Assembly: GCA_023663365.1 (NCBI GenBank)
Contig: JAMPHP010000001.1
Coordinates: 1,614,802-1,678,801 of the forward strand
Origin: Muribaculaceae bacterium
Lineage (GTDB): Bacteria; Bacteroidota; Bacteroidia; Bacteroidales; Muribaculaceae
DNA length: 64,000 bases
Direction: 5' to 3'
The notes below the pieces were generated by a model. The model ran no database searches. It had not been told where the DNA came from and worked only from the letters and a program-made list of their open reading frames with translations. A program made the translations under genes and the position numbers. Of this stretch, positions 11,037 to 18,753 are shown piece by piece (position 1 is the first letter of the stretch; each line of letters begins with the position of its first letter).

Positions 11037-11532
11037 CGCTGCCTGCCGGCACCAGTGCCGCGAGATTGTCGACTTGCGGATTGATGGCCACAATCTTGCC
11101 GTCGGGGGCAACGAGAGTCGAGCCGTAGCCCTGCTCGAGGCCGTAGTTGCGGGCCACCATCTCGGCGGTGTCGCCCGATACGTGAAATTGGTTGTCGGCC
11201 TCAAGGCTGTCGAGGCGCACTATCTCTCGGAAAAGTCCCTGTGAATCATCGAAGTTCACCCCTATCACTTTAAGAGGTGCGTCGGGGTGTGAGCGCGACC
11301 AGGCGGTGTAGAGGTTTGCATCGCGGCGCGATACAGCATCGAGAGTCGACCAGAAGCACAGAAGCACGTAGTCGCCGTGGAGGCGGTCGCGCGCAACGGT
11401 GCTGTCGGCCTCGCGCAGCTCGAGTGCCGGAGCCGACATGCCCGGCGTGGTGTGCCGGGTGCCGGCGGCATATTCGCCTGCAAAGAGCAGTATGCCTGCC
11501 GCAAGGGCTATCAATAGAAATGTCTTCTTCAT
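11020..11532 (-). CDS. Exported thioredoxin-fold protein lacking the CXXC motif
   Basis: 170 residues. The start at 11532 was chosen because it opens a clean signal peptide (MKKTFLLIALAAGILLFAGE); a longer frame upstream has no support. The body has the redoxin/TlpA pattern (DYVLLCFWS..., LKVIGVNFDDS, GSTLVAPDGKIVAINP), but where CXXC should follow FW the sequence is STLDAVSRR, so both cysteines are replaced (D65 and S68). It is probably periplasmic and not a dithiol oxidoreductase; a binding or scaffold role is inference. rmuC lies 74 bases upstream. Confidence 0.75.
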   Translation of the reverse strand: MKKTFLLIALAAGILLFAGEYAAGTRHTTPGMSAPALELREADSTVARDRLHGDYVLLCFWSTLDAVSRRDANLYTAWSRSHPDAPLKVIGVNFDDSQGLFREIVRLDSLEADNQFHVSGDTAEMVARNYGLEQGYGSTLVAPDGKIVAINPQVDNLAALVPAGSANRGC

Positions 11533-11606
11533 GTCAGATTTTATCCTTTTATAACTTATCCTGTCACTAAGAATAACACCCGACAGAGGTCTAAGGTTGC
11601 ACCCGG

Positions 11607-12785
11607 TCAAGCATCGGGGCGCTCGTCGTCGGCATCTGCGGCGGGTGGCAGCGGCTTCCGGGCCTTGGCTCCGAGTGTCTGGAGTTTGCGTGCGCGGTTG
11701 ATAAGGTTGCCGGGTCCTTCGGCGAGTTTTGAGTAAGCGGAGGAGTAGGCCTGGCGTGCCGAGGAAAGAGCTCGGTCCACAGCCTGCATGTCGGCAGTGA
11801 AGCCCTGCAGCTTGTCGAGCATTCGGCCTGCCTCTTCGGCGATTGCAAGGGCGTTGCGGTTCTGTTTTTCCTGTCGCCACATCTGCTCGATGAGCTTTAC
11901 CACCGCCATGAGATGAGTGGGGGCTATAATCAGTACGCGTGCTGCCAGCGCGCTCTCCCACAGATTGTGGTCGAGGTCCATCGCAGCAAGGAATGCTCCC
12001 TCGTGAGGGATGAACATGAGCACGTAGTCGAAAGTATCGCCGGCGGCCTCGTCCTGGTACTTTTTGTCGCGCAGCTCGGCGATGTGCTTCTTCACCGAGG
12101 CGATGTGCGCCTTTGCCGAGCGCTCGCGGGCTGCGTCGTCGGGAGCGTTGAGCATGTCGAAGTAGGCTTGTATCGACACCTTGGAGTCGATGATGATGTT
12201 GCGCCCGGGAGTATAGGTGAGAATAACGTCGGGGCGGAGGCGCCTGCCGCTGTCGGCAGCGGCAAGGTTTGCCTGCAGATGATACTCATAGCCCTCGCGC
12301 AAGCCTGCCGTGCTGAGGATATTTGCAAGGATAGTCTCGCCCCAGTCGCCCTGGAAGCGGGAGTTGCCTTTCAGGGCATCGGTGAGCCGGCGGGTCTCGC
12401 TGCCGATGGCCCGGTTGAGGTCGATGAGCTCGCGCACGCGCTCGCCTAATGAAAAGCGCTCGCGCGCCTCGCGTGAGTAGCTGTCGAGCACCGTCTGGCG
12501 GAAGTTGGCCAGGTCTTCCTTCATAGGTGCCAGCACTTCCTCCATGCCGTTGCGGCTCTGGCGGCGGAGCGCTTCGGCGTTGCTTGCCAGCGATTTTGCG
12601 GCGAGCTCTGCGAAGCGCTTCTCGGCGATGAGACCTTCGCGCTCGGTGCGTGCCTTCTCCTCGGCAAGAGCCTTGTCGCTCGCTTGCAGGCGCTCGTCGA
12701 GGCGTGCTGCACGTGAGTGCAGGGCTACGATATAGATTGCGGCGGCAAGTAAAGCCACCGACAGAATTATGATGATTGTAAGCAT
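11607..12785 (-). CDS. rmuC: DNA recombination protein RmuC
   Basis: 392 residues. An N-terminal membrane helix (MLTIIIILSVALLAAAIYIVAL) is followed by a coiled coil (about 25-130) and the RmuC core (about 135-340) with GNSRFQGDWGE, LRPDVILTYTPGRNIIIDSKVS and the FIPHEGAF segment. The core is related to PD-(D/E)XK nucleases; in E. coli RmuC limits recombination at inverted repeats. The C-terminal tail is basic, then acidic. Divergent from the HU/SPOR gene. Confidence 0.93.
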   Translation of the reverse strand: MLTIIIILSVALLAAAIYIVALHSRAARLDERLQASDKALAEEKARTEREGLIAEKRFAELAAKSLASNAEALRRQSRNGMEEVLAPMKEDLANFRQTVLDSYSREARERFSLGERVRELIDLNRAIGSETRRLTDALKGNSRFQGDWGETILANILSTAGLREGYEYHLQANLAAADSGRRLRPDVILTYTPGRNIIIDSKVSIQAYFDMLNAPDDAARERSAKAHIASVKKHIAELRDKKYQDEAAGDTFDYVLMFIPHEGAFLAAMDLDHNLWESALAARVLIIAPTHLMAVVKLIEQMWRQEKQNRNALAIAEEAGRMLDKLQGFTADMQAVDRALSSARQAYSSAYSKLAEGPGNLINRARKLQTLGAKARKPLPPAADADDERPDA

Positions 12786-12816
12786 TTTGTCGACAGAATA
12801 AGTGGTTTCAACTATG

Positions 12817-12824
12817 CAAAAGTA
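12817..12824 (-). promoter_or_regulatory. -7 promoter box (TACTTTTG) for rmuC
   Basis: Minus-strand TACTTTTG fits TAnnTTTG, 31 bases upstream of the rmuC ATG. No clear -33 element. Confidence 0.4.
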
Positions 12825-12878
12825 GCGATTATATATTAGTCGCGAAAATTTATTTTTACGCTTACATTTTAGATTTTA

Positions 12879-12910
12879 TTTGCGGAGTCGGAATAAAATG
12901 CCTAACTTTG
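12879..12910 (+). promoter_or_regulatory. Bacteroidetes-type promoter of the HU/SPOR gene
   Basis: TTTG at 12879-12882, a 20-base spacer and TAACTTTG at 12903-12910 match both elements of the consensus. Transcription should begin near 12914-12917, which places ATG 12898 upstream of the RNA start and favours ATG 12919. Confidence 0.65.
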
Positions 12911-12918
12911 TAGGACGA

Positions 12919-13887
12919 ATGAGCAATTTTTACCAACATATATCGCAGCTTGTGTGGCGCCATGGAGTCGCGTCAGTGCCCGGTGTGGGAGTTTTCACCG
13001 CCGAGCGCCGAAGCGCACGCTTTGATGGCGGCATCCTCCATGCGCCTTATATGGCAATCTCATTCGAAGCCTGCGCCGACACTGATGGCCAAGCGCTTAT
13101 TTCGTCGATTTGCCGTAAAGACGGTGTCGATGCAGCGCAGGCCCGGGCTTTCATGCTCGACGGTGTGAGGGAGATGAAGGCTGCCCTTGCCAAAGGTGCG
13201 ACTGTCGCCATACCGCAGGTAGGCACCCTGACAGCCGATGCCGATAGCGACGCGCTCTGCTTCGAGCCTCTTGCAAGCCCGTGTGCTGCGAGCATTCGTG
13301 TAGAGCCGCTTGAGATACGCAAGACCGTGCCGACCGACGGTGAAATCGACCTTGCCGCCGCTGCACTGCAGTCGCGTCGCGAGGCTCTTGCCCGCTCTCT
13401 TCGCCGCACGGCATCGAGTGCGGCCGCCATTGCGGTGTTTGCTCTGCTCGTCTTTATCGTGTCGCAGTTGCCTTCGCGAGTGTCGTCGGACCGCCAGACG
13501 GCTTCCGTGGCTACCTTACCCCTGTCGCTCCCTGCCGACGAACCACTCATCGCGCAGCCCGGAGCCTCCGAGCCCGCCCTTGTGCTTATCCTTAATACGC
13601 CTGCCGATGCCAGCGGCCCCGCCAAAAAGCGCCGTGAGCGCACCGAGCAGCCAAGCAATACCCCCGGGCGATATTGCCTGGTAGTGGCATCCTTGGCTTC
13701 GCAGACCGAGGCTGAGACTTTCATCAAGGCTCACAGCACCACAGAGTTGCCCTTGAGCCTGCTCGCGCAGGACGGCCGATGGCGCGTGTATGCACTTTCG
13801 GCACCCTCACAGGAAGAGCTTGGAGCCGTGGCACGCAATATAGGCGTCTACGAGCTCTATCCATCGGCCTGGATATGCCGCAGGTGA
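12919..13887 (+). CDS. HU-like (CCDC81-type) domain and SPOR domain membrane protein
   Basis: 322 residues from ATG 12919, preferred over ATG 12898 and TTG 12880 because the promoter -7 box overlaps the latter codons. An N-terminal domain (about 1-110, HISQLVWRHGVASVPGVGVF) matches the bacterial HU-CCDC81 domain. A membrane helix follows (AAIAVFALLVFIVSQLP), then a proline-rich linker and a C-terminal SPOR domain (about 252-322, RYCLVVASLASQTEAETFI). SPOR domains bind denuded septal peptidoglycan, so this should be a division- or envelope-linked protein. Heads a plus-strand gene run. Confidence 0.82.
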   Translation: MSNFYQHISQLVWRHGVASVPGVGVFTAERRSARFDGGILHAPYMAISFEACADTDGQALISSICRKDGVDAAQARAFMLDGVREMKAALAKGATVAIPQVGTLTADADSDALCFEPLASPCAASIRVEPLEIRKTVPTDGEIDLAAAALQSRREALARSLRRTASSAAAIAVFALLVFIVSQLPSRVSSDRQTASVATLPLSLPADEPLIAQPGASEPALVLILNTPADASGPAKKRRERTEQPSNTPGRYCLVVASLASQTEAETFIKAHSTTELPLSLLAQDGRWRVYALSAPSQEELGAVARNIGVYELYPSAWICRR

Positions 13888-13917
13888 TACCTGATAACGC
13901 TTCAAAACACATCCCAC

Positions 13918-14466
13918 ATGGAGAATTTTCATGAAATGCTTCTGCAGCGCCACAGCATACGGCGCTACACCGATCGTCCTATCGATCCCGACGACGTAAA
14001 GACCATCATCGAGGCGGCATTGCTTGCCCCGACATCGAAGAATGCCCGCTGCTGGCGCTTTGTGGTGGTGGAAGACCGCGACACTCTGCTGCGCCTCTCC
14101 GAGTGCAAGCCTGTCTATGCCACATCAATCAAGGATGCCCGCCTGGCAGTGGTTGTCACCGCCGATCCTGCAATGAGCGAGGCATATATCGAAGATGCTG
14201 CCATTGCCGGAGCATTCATGCACCTGCAGGCGCAGGCACTCGGGATAGGCTCGTGCTGGGTGCAGGTGCGTGGCCGTGAAAGCGCCGATGGTGAGCCGTC
14301 GGAAGATATAGTACGCGAAATCCTCGACATTCCACACGACCTCATAGTGGAGTGCGTGATTACTTTCGGCTATGCGGCAGAGACGCGCAAGCCCGTCGAT
14401 CCCGCGAAACTTCAGTGGGAAAAGGTGCATATAGGCACTTGGCGTCGCGATGCTGACCCCGAATGA
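13918..14466 (+). CDS. Nitroreductase family protein
   Basis: 182 residues, the length of the small FMN-dependent nitroreductases. The N-terminus has the FMN-binding RHSIRRYTDRPI; other family segments are EAALLAPTSKNARCWRFVVV and the AFMHLQAQALGIGSCW helix. It probably reduces quinones, nitro compounds or flavins with NAD(P)H as a dimer; the natural substrate is unknown. Overlaps the next gene by 17 bases. Confidence 0.9.
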   Translation: MENFHEMLLQRHSIRRYTDRPIDPDDVKTIIEAALLAPTSKNARCWRFVVVEDRDTLLRLSECKPVYATSIKDARLAVVVTADPAMSEAYIEDAAIAGAFMHLQAQALGIGSCWVQVRGRESADGEPSEDIVREILDIPHDLIVECVITFGYAAETRKPVDPAKLQWEKVHIGTWRRDADPE

Positions 14467-15220
14467 CATAGCCATAGCCGGTTGCGGCAACGTTGCCTCC
14501 CACCTTGCCCGTGCTCTGCAGGGGAGGGTAGGGTATATAGCCAACCGCACGCCGGCAAATGCCGAAGCGCTCGCCGCCTCAATAGGTGCGGAGGCTCTGC
14601 GCTACGATGAACTCAGGGAGCGCAAGCCCGCCATGATCATCGTGAGCCTTGCCGACCACGCCGTAGCTGATGTGGTGCGCGCCATAGGGCGGCTCGACTA
14701 CGACCCGCTGGTGGTGCATACATCAGGTACATTGCCCAAGGAGGTGCTCGAGCCGATAAGTCGGCGTGTGGGCATCCTCTATCCGCTGCAGACCTTCACC
14801 AAGGATTGCCATGTGGATATGGCCCGTGTACCTTTCTTCAATGAAGCTGCGAGTGTGGAGGACCTCGGCATAATCGACTCTGTCGCCTCGTCGATATCGA
14901 CCTCGGTGCACCATGCCGATGCCGCCAAGCGCAAGAGCCTGCATATTGCGGGAGTATTTACATCGAATTTCACCAATATTCTTCTCGAAGGTGTGGAGCG
15001 TGTGCTCGCCCCCGAAGGCTACGACCTTGATGTGGTGCGCCCTCTGCTTGAGGCTACGGTAGAAAAGGCATTTGCCATCGGTCCGCATGCAGCACAGACA
15101 GGCCCTGCACGCCGCGGCGACCTTGCCGTGATTAAAGCGCACGAGCAAGCACTGCCCGACGATTTACGCGCTGTGTACCACATCCTTTCGGAAGCAATCT
15201 TAAAGTCTCACTCAAAATGA
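14450..15220 (+). CDS. Rossmann-like / DUF2520 domain protein
   Basis: 256 residues. The N-terminus has a dinucleotide-binding pattern (IAIAGCGNVASHLARAL, residues 7-23), and the middle carries HTSGTLPKEVLEP and ILYPLQTFTKD. The C-terminal helical part (GVFTSNFTNILLEG) corresponds to DUF2520. The fold resembles pyrroline-5-carboxylate and F420-dependent NADP reductases; the reaction is unknown. Its TGA overlaps the kdsC ATG by 4 bases. Confidence 0.85.
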   Translation: MLTPNDIAIAGCGNVASHLARALQGRVGYIANRTPANAEALAASIGAEALRYDELRERKPAMIIVSLADHAVADVVRAIGRLDYDPLVVHTSGTLPKEVLEPISRRVGILYPLQTFTKDCHVDMARVPFFNEAASVEDLGIIDSVASSISTSVHHADAAKRKSLHIAGVFTSNFTNILLEGVERVLAPEGYDLDVVRPLLEATVEKAFAIGPHAAQTGPARRGDLAVIKAHEQALPDDLRAVYHILSEAILKSHSK

Positions 15221-15741
15221 GTCGCATAAACTTCGATTTATCAAAAATCAAAGCCGTGGCCTTTGATGTCGACGGCGTGCTCTCGCCCACCACGGTGCCT
15301 ATGTCGGCCGAAGGAGTGCCTATGAGAATGGCAAACCTCAAAGACGGCTACGCCATGCAGCTGGCCGTGAAATCGGGCCTGCGCCTTGCCATAATCTCGG
15401 GTGCCAACGTGCCTGCCATCACAGGGCGCTTCAGCGCAATCGGACTTACCGATATATACCTCGGCTCTTCCGACAAACTGCCTGTATTCAACGCCTGGCT
15501 TGAAAAAGAGGGCCTGAGAGCCGATGAGGTGGCATACGTGGGCGACGATATTCCCGACCTGCCCGTGCTCCGTGTGTGCGGCTTGCCGGTGGCTCCGCGC
15601 GATGCCGCCGCCGAAGTAAAGGCTGTGGCAAAGTTTGTGAGTGGTGCCGACGGCGGCTACGGCGTGGCCCGAGAATTGCTTGAGGAAATTCTTAAAGTAC
15701 AAGGCCACTGGCTCGACAGTGCAAAAGCATACGGATGGTGA
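15217..15741 (+). CDS. kdsC: KdsC-like HAD phosphatase (KDO 8-phosphate phosphatase)
   Basis: 174 residues, a C0-type HAD protein without cap domain. Motif I is FDVDGVLSP (D17, D19), motif II the SGAN segment after AII, motif III the lysine in LGSSDKLPVF, and motif IV GDDIPDLPVL. It should release phosphate from KDO-8-phosphate to give KDO for the lipopolysaccharide inner core, tying this operon to the lipid A genes upstream. Usual motif II is TGR; here SGANVPAITGR is longer, so sugar specificity is inferred from family and context. Confidence 0.85.
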   Translation: MSRINFDLSKIKAVAFDVDGVLSPTTVPMSAEGVPMRMANLKDGYAMQLAVKSGLRLAIISGANVPAITGRFSAIGLTDIYLGSSDKLPVFNAWLEKEGLRADEVAYVGDDIPDLPVLRVCGLPVAPRDAAAEVKAVAKFVSGADGGYGVARELLEEILKVQGHWLDSAKAYGW

Positions 15742-16373
15742 TGAGAATAGCCGCTGAACCCAAGGTGCTCCCGCCGCTGCCATCAGAGGCATACCGCGAC
15801 GTGCGTGTGGTGCTCGCATCCAATTCGCCGCGCCGGCGTGAACTGCTTGGCCTTATAGTGCCCGCTTTTGAGATAGCTCAGAGCAAGGACGTGGAGGAGA
15901 CATATCCTGCGATCCTTGACCAGCACAAGGTGCCTGAATATCTTTCACGGCTCAAGGCCGAGGCCTACCGGCACGACATCGGCGAAGAGGTGCTGCTGAT
16001 CACGGCCGATACAGTGGTTATTCTCGACGGCACGATACTCGGCAAACCGCAAAGTGCCGCAGAGGCCAAAGAGATGCTGCGCCGCCTCTCGGGGCGCACG
16101 CACACGGTGGTCACGGGTGTGTGCCTTAGCACAATCAATCGGAGCGAGAGTTTCTCGGCATCCACAAAAGTGTCGTTCGCCCCACTTGCGGAGAGCGAGA
16201 TTGAAGCCTATGTGGAGCGCTTCATGCCACTCGACAAAGCCGGAGCCTACGGCATACAGGAGTGGGTCGGTGCGGCAGCCATCGAGGGGATAGAGGGCAG
16301 TTTCTACAACGTGATGGGCCTGCCGCTGCATGCGCTCTACCTGCACTTGCGCGACTTCTTCACACAGGAATAA
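15735..16373 (+). CDS. maf: Maf family nucleotide pyrophosphatase
   Basis: 212 residues. Family hallmarks are LASNSPRRREL near the N-terminus, the SKDVEETYP segment, ITADTVVILDG, LGKP, and DKAGAYGIQEW. These enzymes hydrolyse dTTP/UTP or modified NTPs to the monophosphate and pyrophosphate, cleansing the nucleotide pool. It overlaps the kdsC stop; ATG 15741 is an alternative start. The 3' end overlaps the stop of the convergent stress protein gene by 14 bases. Confidence 0.93.
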   Translation: MVMRIAAEPKVLPPLPSEAYRDVRVVLASNSPRRRELLGLIVPAFEIAQSKDVEETYPAILDQHKVPEYLSRLKAEAYRHDIGEEVLLITADTVVILDGTILGKPQSAAEAKEMLRRLSGRTHTVVTGVCLSTINRSESFSASTKVSFAPLAESEIEAYVERFMPLDKAGAYGIQEWVGAAAIEGIEGSFYNVMGLPLHALYLHLRDFFTQE

Positions 16374-17469
16374 CCAGCATAGGAATATCCGTCTGGAACA
16401 AAATCTTGTGGGCGAGCCCCGGGTTGAACAGACGGCTGAAAGCATTGCGTCGGCGATTGGGAATTACAATCAGGTCGAAGTGATGCTTTTCCTGTAGTTT
16501 GGCAAATTCGCTGTCGCCATCGCTCTGCCGCACAGGCACGCTCATGAAGTGGTAGTGGCGGAAGTTATCGCGGCAATAGTCGCTGAGCCGCCGGAGAGCC
16601 TTGTCGGCCGATGAATCGCTGAACCGCCTTTTCTTCGGTATGTGGACAATCGTCACCGAAGCCTCTTCGCCACCATACAGGCGATAGAGAGTGTCGATGG
16701 CGAGGATGTCGTTCTGGTCGAGGTTGCTGAAGAAGAGTATGCGCTGTGGCTTCTCTAGAGTCTGCGCATCGCATGGCTCAGGCACGGTGAGCACGGTGAA
16801 GCGCCCCTCGTCGAGCACCTCGGCAGTCACGCTGCCTATCATCTCGCTTTCCTTCTTCTCCGCCCCGCGCGTGCCCATCACAATCAGGCGTGGAGGTGTC
16901 ATCTTTGCATACTCAATGATGGCATCCTCGGGCACGCCTTCCATCACTGTATGGCCGAACTTTACCATAGGCACCTCGCCGCGCTTCATGGCTGCCCGCA
17001 GCCTCTCGGCGAAGTGCTCCATGAGCTTGCGGGCGTTGGCCACCATCTGCTCGCGAGCGCCGGTCTCGCCTATCTCGTAGGAGAGAGTGTCGGTGAACTG
17101 CACGTTGCCGGCGATATAGGGGTCGATATAGCTGTAGAGGAGTGTGATCGACGCTTTGCGCTTGAAGGCGATAGAGCAGGCCAGAGCTGCCGATTTGAAG
17201 GAGTTCTCGCTCAAGTCCACCGGCACCAGTATGGTGTGCGAACTTGCCGCTCCTGGCGATGTAGGGCCGAATAGCTCGCGATTCTCTATGATACGCAGGG
17301 CCAGCGGCAAATCTTCTTCCTTGATTCGCACGCGCACTCCCGAGGAGAAGCCCGGTACTTCCAGGTTGACATTGTTGAGCTCCACTTCCACGCCTTCGCC
17401 CTCGAGGAGGGTACGGAGTGCCAGAGCTTTTTCGTATGTGTGTATGGCAACGGTGATAAATCTGGACAT
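16360..17469 (-). CDS. Universal stress protein with DUF2007-like N-terminal domain and two Usp domains
   Basis: 369 residues. Residues 1-75 (FITVAIHTYEKALALRTLLEGEGVEVE) resemble the small DUF2007-type domain; Usp domain 1 spans about 78-215 with the ATP-site pattern GTRGAEKKESEMIGSV; Usp domain 2 covers about 220-369 and ends in FQTDIPMLVIPV. Such tandem Usp proteins bind ATP and act in stress adaptation, with no defined reaction. A TAACTTTG box ends two bases before the ATG, suggesting a leaderless or nearly leaderless message. Confidence 0.88.
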   Translation of the reverse strand: MSRFITVAIHTYEKALALRTLLEGEGVEVELNNVNLEVPGFSSGVRVRIKEEDLPLALRIIENRELFGPTSPGAASSHTILVPVDLSENSFKSAALACSIAFKRKASITLLYSYIDPYIAGNVQFTDTLSYEIGETGAREQMVANARKLMEHFAERLRAAMKRGEVPMVKFGHTVMEGVPEDAIIEYAKMTPPRLIVMGTRGAEKKESEMIGSVTAEVLDEGRFTVLTVPEPCDAQTLEKPQRILFFSNLDQNDILAIDTLYRLYGGEEASVTIVHIPKKRRFSDSSADKALRRLSDYCRDNFRHYHFMSVPVRQSDGDSEFAKLQEKHHFDLIVIPNRRRNAFSRLFNPGLAHKILFQTDIPMLVIPV

Positions 17470-17471
17470 GG

Positions 17472-17479
17472 CAAAGTTA
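17472..17479 (-). promoter_or_regulatory. -7 promoter box (TAACTTTG) abutting the stress protein start
   Basis: Minus-strand TAACTTTG is separated from the ATG by only CC. If active, RNA would begin at or inside the first codon. Confidence 0.45.
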
Positions 17480-17555
17480 TTTGGATGAAAAAAAGGACGC
17501 TTTGGCCATGGCCTCAGCGTCCTGTTATGAGATTGGATGACCGAAGATTGTAGCT

Positions 17556-17813
17556 TTATTCGGCTTCCTGGCTCTGGAGTATTTCTACGGCCATGTCGTA
17601 GATAGTGCTGTCGTCGAGCACGACGATACCCCCGTCAGGACCCGGTTCGATGTGAACACCACAATTCTTGCCGAAGTCGTAGTTACTGCCGCCGAAGTAG
17701 TTGCGAACGGTCTGAACCGTGGTGTTAAGTCTGTCTGCAATCTGATGCATCGATCCGTCGGGAAGGCGGTCTTTGAGTCGACGGAGCTCGTTGAAGGTGA
17801 TTGTCTTGGTCAT
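17556..17813 (-). CDS. Small putative DNA-binding protein
   Basis: 85 residues, acidic at the C-terminus. Residues 8-40 (ELRRLKDRLPDGSMHQIAD, RLNTTVQTVRNYF) read as a helix-turn-helix in which a recognition helix follows TTVQTV; the rest (GPDGGIVVLDDSTIYDMAVEIL) may form a small wing or dimer element. It looks like one of the short DNA-binding proteins conserved in Bacteroidales, but its target is unknown. It stands alone between the Bat operon and the stress protein gene, with a TAATTTAG box upstream (17860-17867). Confidence 0.7.
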   Translation of the reverse strand: MTKTITFNELRRLKDRLPDGSMHQIADRLNTTVQTVRNYFGGSNYDFGKNCGVHIEPGPDGGIVVLDDSTIYDMAVEILQSQEAE

Positions 17814-17859
17814 ACGGGCAATATTTTTAGGGTGAGTGATACGTGTTTGTTTGTGGTTA

Positions 17860-17867
17860 CTAAATTA
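17860..17867 (-). promoter_or_regulatory. Probable -7 box (TAATTTAG) of the small DNA-binding protein gene
   Basis: One base off TAnnTTTG, with a TTTG about 20 bases upstream on the minus strand. The leader would be roughly 40 bases. Confidence 0.35.
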
Positions 17868-17975
17868 GTGTCAATTTTTTAAGTAAACAAACAAAACGGC
17901 AAAAAATTTATATGTTTTACAACATGTTTTTATTTAAATCGCTGTCTCTAAGCTCTATCAGCTTTTGTTGCGATA

Positions 17976-18752
17976 TCAAATTCGCTCCACATCGCTTGCA
18001 CGGAGCCATGCTTTGGTGCCGTTGTTGATTTTTACGTTGTACCACTTGGGCGAGACGGGGTCGTCGGGTGTCGCCACCGAATCGACAATCTCCACCTTGG
18101 TGCCTTCGTGGATGGTGACCACTTTGTCGGAGGCTGTGTGCGAGGCGCGAGGCGTGGAGCTGAGCTGTGTCGAGGGCACGATTACCACGGCATCGTCGTG
18201 AGAGCGGGCTGTGGCCGCGGCATCGTAGGCCACTCCGAGGAAGTAGGCGAAGATGCAGAGGAGTACGATGCCTCCGAAAAATCCGGCCTTGCGCATGGCC
18301 ACACTCCGTGAGAAGATGTAGAGCCCGGCAGCTCCCATGAGGAGCACGAATGTGGCGAAAGCAATCCACGCCCAGGTGTCGGCACCGCAGGATGCCACCA
18401 CACTGCGGTGCATGCTTGCGAAGAAGGCGGTGTCGTCCTCGGGTTTGTCGAGGATGCGCGAGCGCACGAAGTCGAGGTTCTGGCGTGCATCCTCGTCGGT
18501 GGGGTCGAGGCGAAGGGCGCGCTCATAGCACAGAACGGCTTTGCCGAGGTTATCGTTGCGGAAATAGGCGTTGCCGAGGTTGTACCATGCCGTTGCGCTA
18601 TGGCCGTCGGCAGCGATGCTCCGGCTGTAGAGCTCTATGGCCAGGCGGTAGTTTTCCTTGTTGTAGGCCGAGTCGGCTTGCTGACCCGTGCTCAGCGCAA
18701 GGGCGCTAAGGTAGGAAGCGAGCAGCAGTGCGAGGGCTAATATCTTTTTCAT
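17976..18752 (-). CDS. batE: BatE: TPR and SH3-like membrane protein
   Basis: 258 residues, last gene of the Bat operon. A signal peptide is followed by TPR motifs (about 25-100, NKENYRLAIELYSRSI and TAWYNLGNAYFRNDNLGKAVLCYERAL), two membrane helices (about 130-175) and a C-terminal SH3-like domain (about 205-258, VVTIHEGTKVEIVDS ... WYNVKINNGTKAWL). It probably sits in the inner membrane as an assembly or scaffold part of the Bat complex. The start is 1 base after the batD stop. Confidence 0.85.
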   Translation of the reverse strand: MKKILALALLLASYLSALALSTGQQADSAYNKENYRLAIELYSRSIAADGHSATAWYNLGNAYFRNDNLGKAVLCYERALRLDPTDEDARQNLDFVRSRILDKPEDDTAFFASMHRSVVASCGADTWAWIAFATFVLLMGAAGLYIFSRSVAMRKAGFFGGIVLLCIFAYFLGVAYDAAATARSHDDAVVIVPSTQLSSTPRASHTASDKVVTIHEGTKVEIVDSVATPDDPVSPKWYNVKINNGTKAWLRASDVERI

Positions 18753-18753
18753 G

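Noticed and set aside
11533..11961. Long N-terminal extension of the thioredoxin-like frame
   Set aside because: It overlaps the 3' part of rmuC, reads as low-complexity, and would hide the signal peptide that begins at 11532.
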